Shown: positions 5,985-6,329 of the stretch, piece by piece
How positions within the stretch are numbered: the stretch's first letter is position 1
Layout of the letters: the number at the start of each line of letters is the position of its first letter
Source of the DNA: Syntrophomonadaceae bacterium
Lineage (GTDB): Bacteria; Bacillota; Syntrophomonadia; Syntrophomonadales; Syntrophomonadaceae
Reading direction: 5' to 3'
Length of the DNA: 6,329 bases
NCBI GenBank assembly: GCA_012798055.1
Contig: JAAZOA010000056.1
Span: 1-6,329, forward strand
Made by a program: the position numbers and the translations under genes
Notes under the pieces: model-generated
What the model saw: only the letters and a program-made list of their open reading frames with translations
Told to the model about the DNA's origin: nothing
Databases searched by the model: none

Positions 5985-6329
5985 TGAAAATTGTAGCCCA
6001 ACGACCGGTGAGCCTTCAATCCACCAAGTTCCACTATTGCCCGGGCTGTACCCATGGGATCATCCATCGCCTTTTAGCGGAGTGCCTGGACGAGATGGAC
6101 CTGCGCGAAAAGGCCATAGGTATCTGCCCGGTGGGTTGTGCGGTTTTGGCTTACGATTATTTCAATTTCGATACCCTGGAAGCAGCCCATGGAAGGGCGC
6201 CGGCCATCGCCACCGGGATAAAGAGGATTCTGCCGGATCGTTGTGTCATAACCTACCAGGGCGACGGGGATCTGGCTTCGATTGGTATGGCGGAAATAGT
6301 CCATGCTTCCGCCCGGGGTGAAAATATAA
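5984..6329 (+). CDS. korB: 2-oxoacid:ferredoxin oxidoreductase beta subunit, TPP-binding (3' partial)
   Basis: The beta subunit binds thiamine pyrophosphate and magnesium and forms the active site with the alpha subunit. The first 115 residues are in the window and the frame is still open at the end; the family is normally about 250-280 residues, so more than half is missing. Motifs seen are YCPGCTHG at 18-25, CPVGCA at 48-53, AHGRAPAIATGIKR at 68-81 and the TPP/Mg motif YQGDGDLASIG at 91-101. Cys19, Cys22 and Cys52 are in the places where KorB-type subunits hold an [4Fe-4S] cluster; a fourth cysteine would lie beyond the window. Two adjacent ATGs are possible: 5984 has better spacing (seven bases) from GGGAGG at 5971-5976, while 5981 gives an ATGA overlap with the alpha stop. 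Either way the alpha and beta genes overlap and are likely translationally coupled. A gamma subunit gene probably follows. Confidence 0.93.
   Translation, partial: MKIVAQRPVSLQSTKFHYCPGCTHGIIHRLLAECLDEMDLREKAIGICPVGCAVLAYDYFNFDTLEAAHGRAPAIATGIKRILPDRCVITYQGDGDLASIGMAEIVHASARGENI

Noticed and set aside
6037..6321. Plus-strand open frame of 94 codons near the right edge
   Set aside because: It is out of frame with the TPP-binding beta subunit, whose conserved motifs occupy the same bases.

Overview
The window reads as the chromosome of an anaerobic, low-oxygen-lifestyle Firmicute, most likely class Clostridia (syntrophic, acetogenic or Peptococcaceae/Syntrophomonas-like). The evidence is a formate-tetrahydrofolate ligase very close in motif and length to clostridial acetogen enzymes, a ferredoxin-linked 2-oxoacid oxidoreductase operon, strong purine-rich Shine-Dalgarno (SD) sites and frequent GTG/TTG starts. 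Base composition is moderately GC-rich in genes and AT-rich at the promoters. Genus cannot be fixed from the sequence alone.

Left part (1-2571): fhs runs rightward and converges on folE, which runs leftward. A strong GC-rich hairpin between them is placed to terminate both and almost touches the folE stop codon. Both genes belong to folate metabolism: FolE commits GTP to pterin/tetrahydrofolate synthesis and Fhs loads formate onto tetrahydrofolate. folE diverges from the next gene across a 218-base gap.

Middle part (2572-4024): an RsuA/RluB-family pseudouridine synthase gene, then a 143-residue protein that I cannot assign, then a 184-base non-coding gap. That gap holds a direct repeat, two overlapping inverted repeats that cannot both fold, and a good sigma-A-type promoter.

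Right part (4025-6329): a tight rightward operon of a MinD/CobQ-like P-loop ATPase, a two-cluster ferredoxin subunit, the alpha (VorB/KorA-type) subunit and the TPP-binding beta subunit of a 2-oxoacid:ferredoxin oxidoreductase. The beta gene is cut by the window end, and a gamma subunit gene probably follows. The enzyme would oxidise a 2-oxoacid to an acyl-CoA with reduction of ferredoxin. The role of the ATPase at the head of the operon is unknown and is the most interesting functional question here.

Most of the window is ordinary core metabolism. I found no CRISPR array, transposase, phage gene, tRNA or rRNA. The points worth a second look are the operon-leading ATPase, the folded repeat region before it, and the unassigned 143-residue protein.
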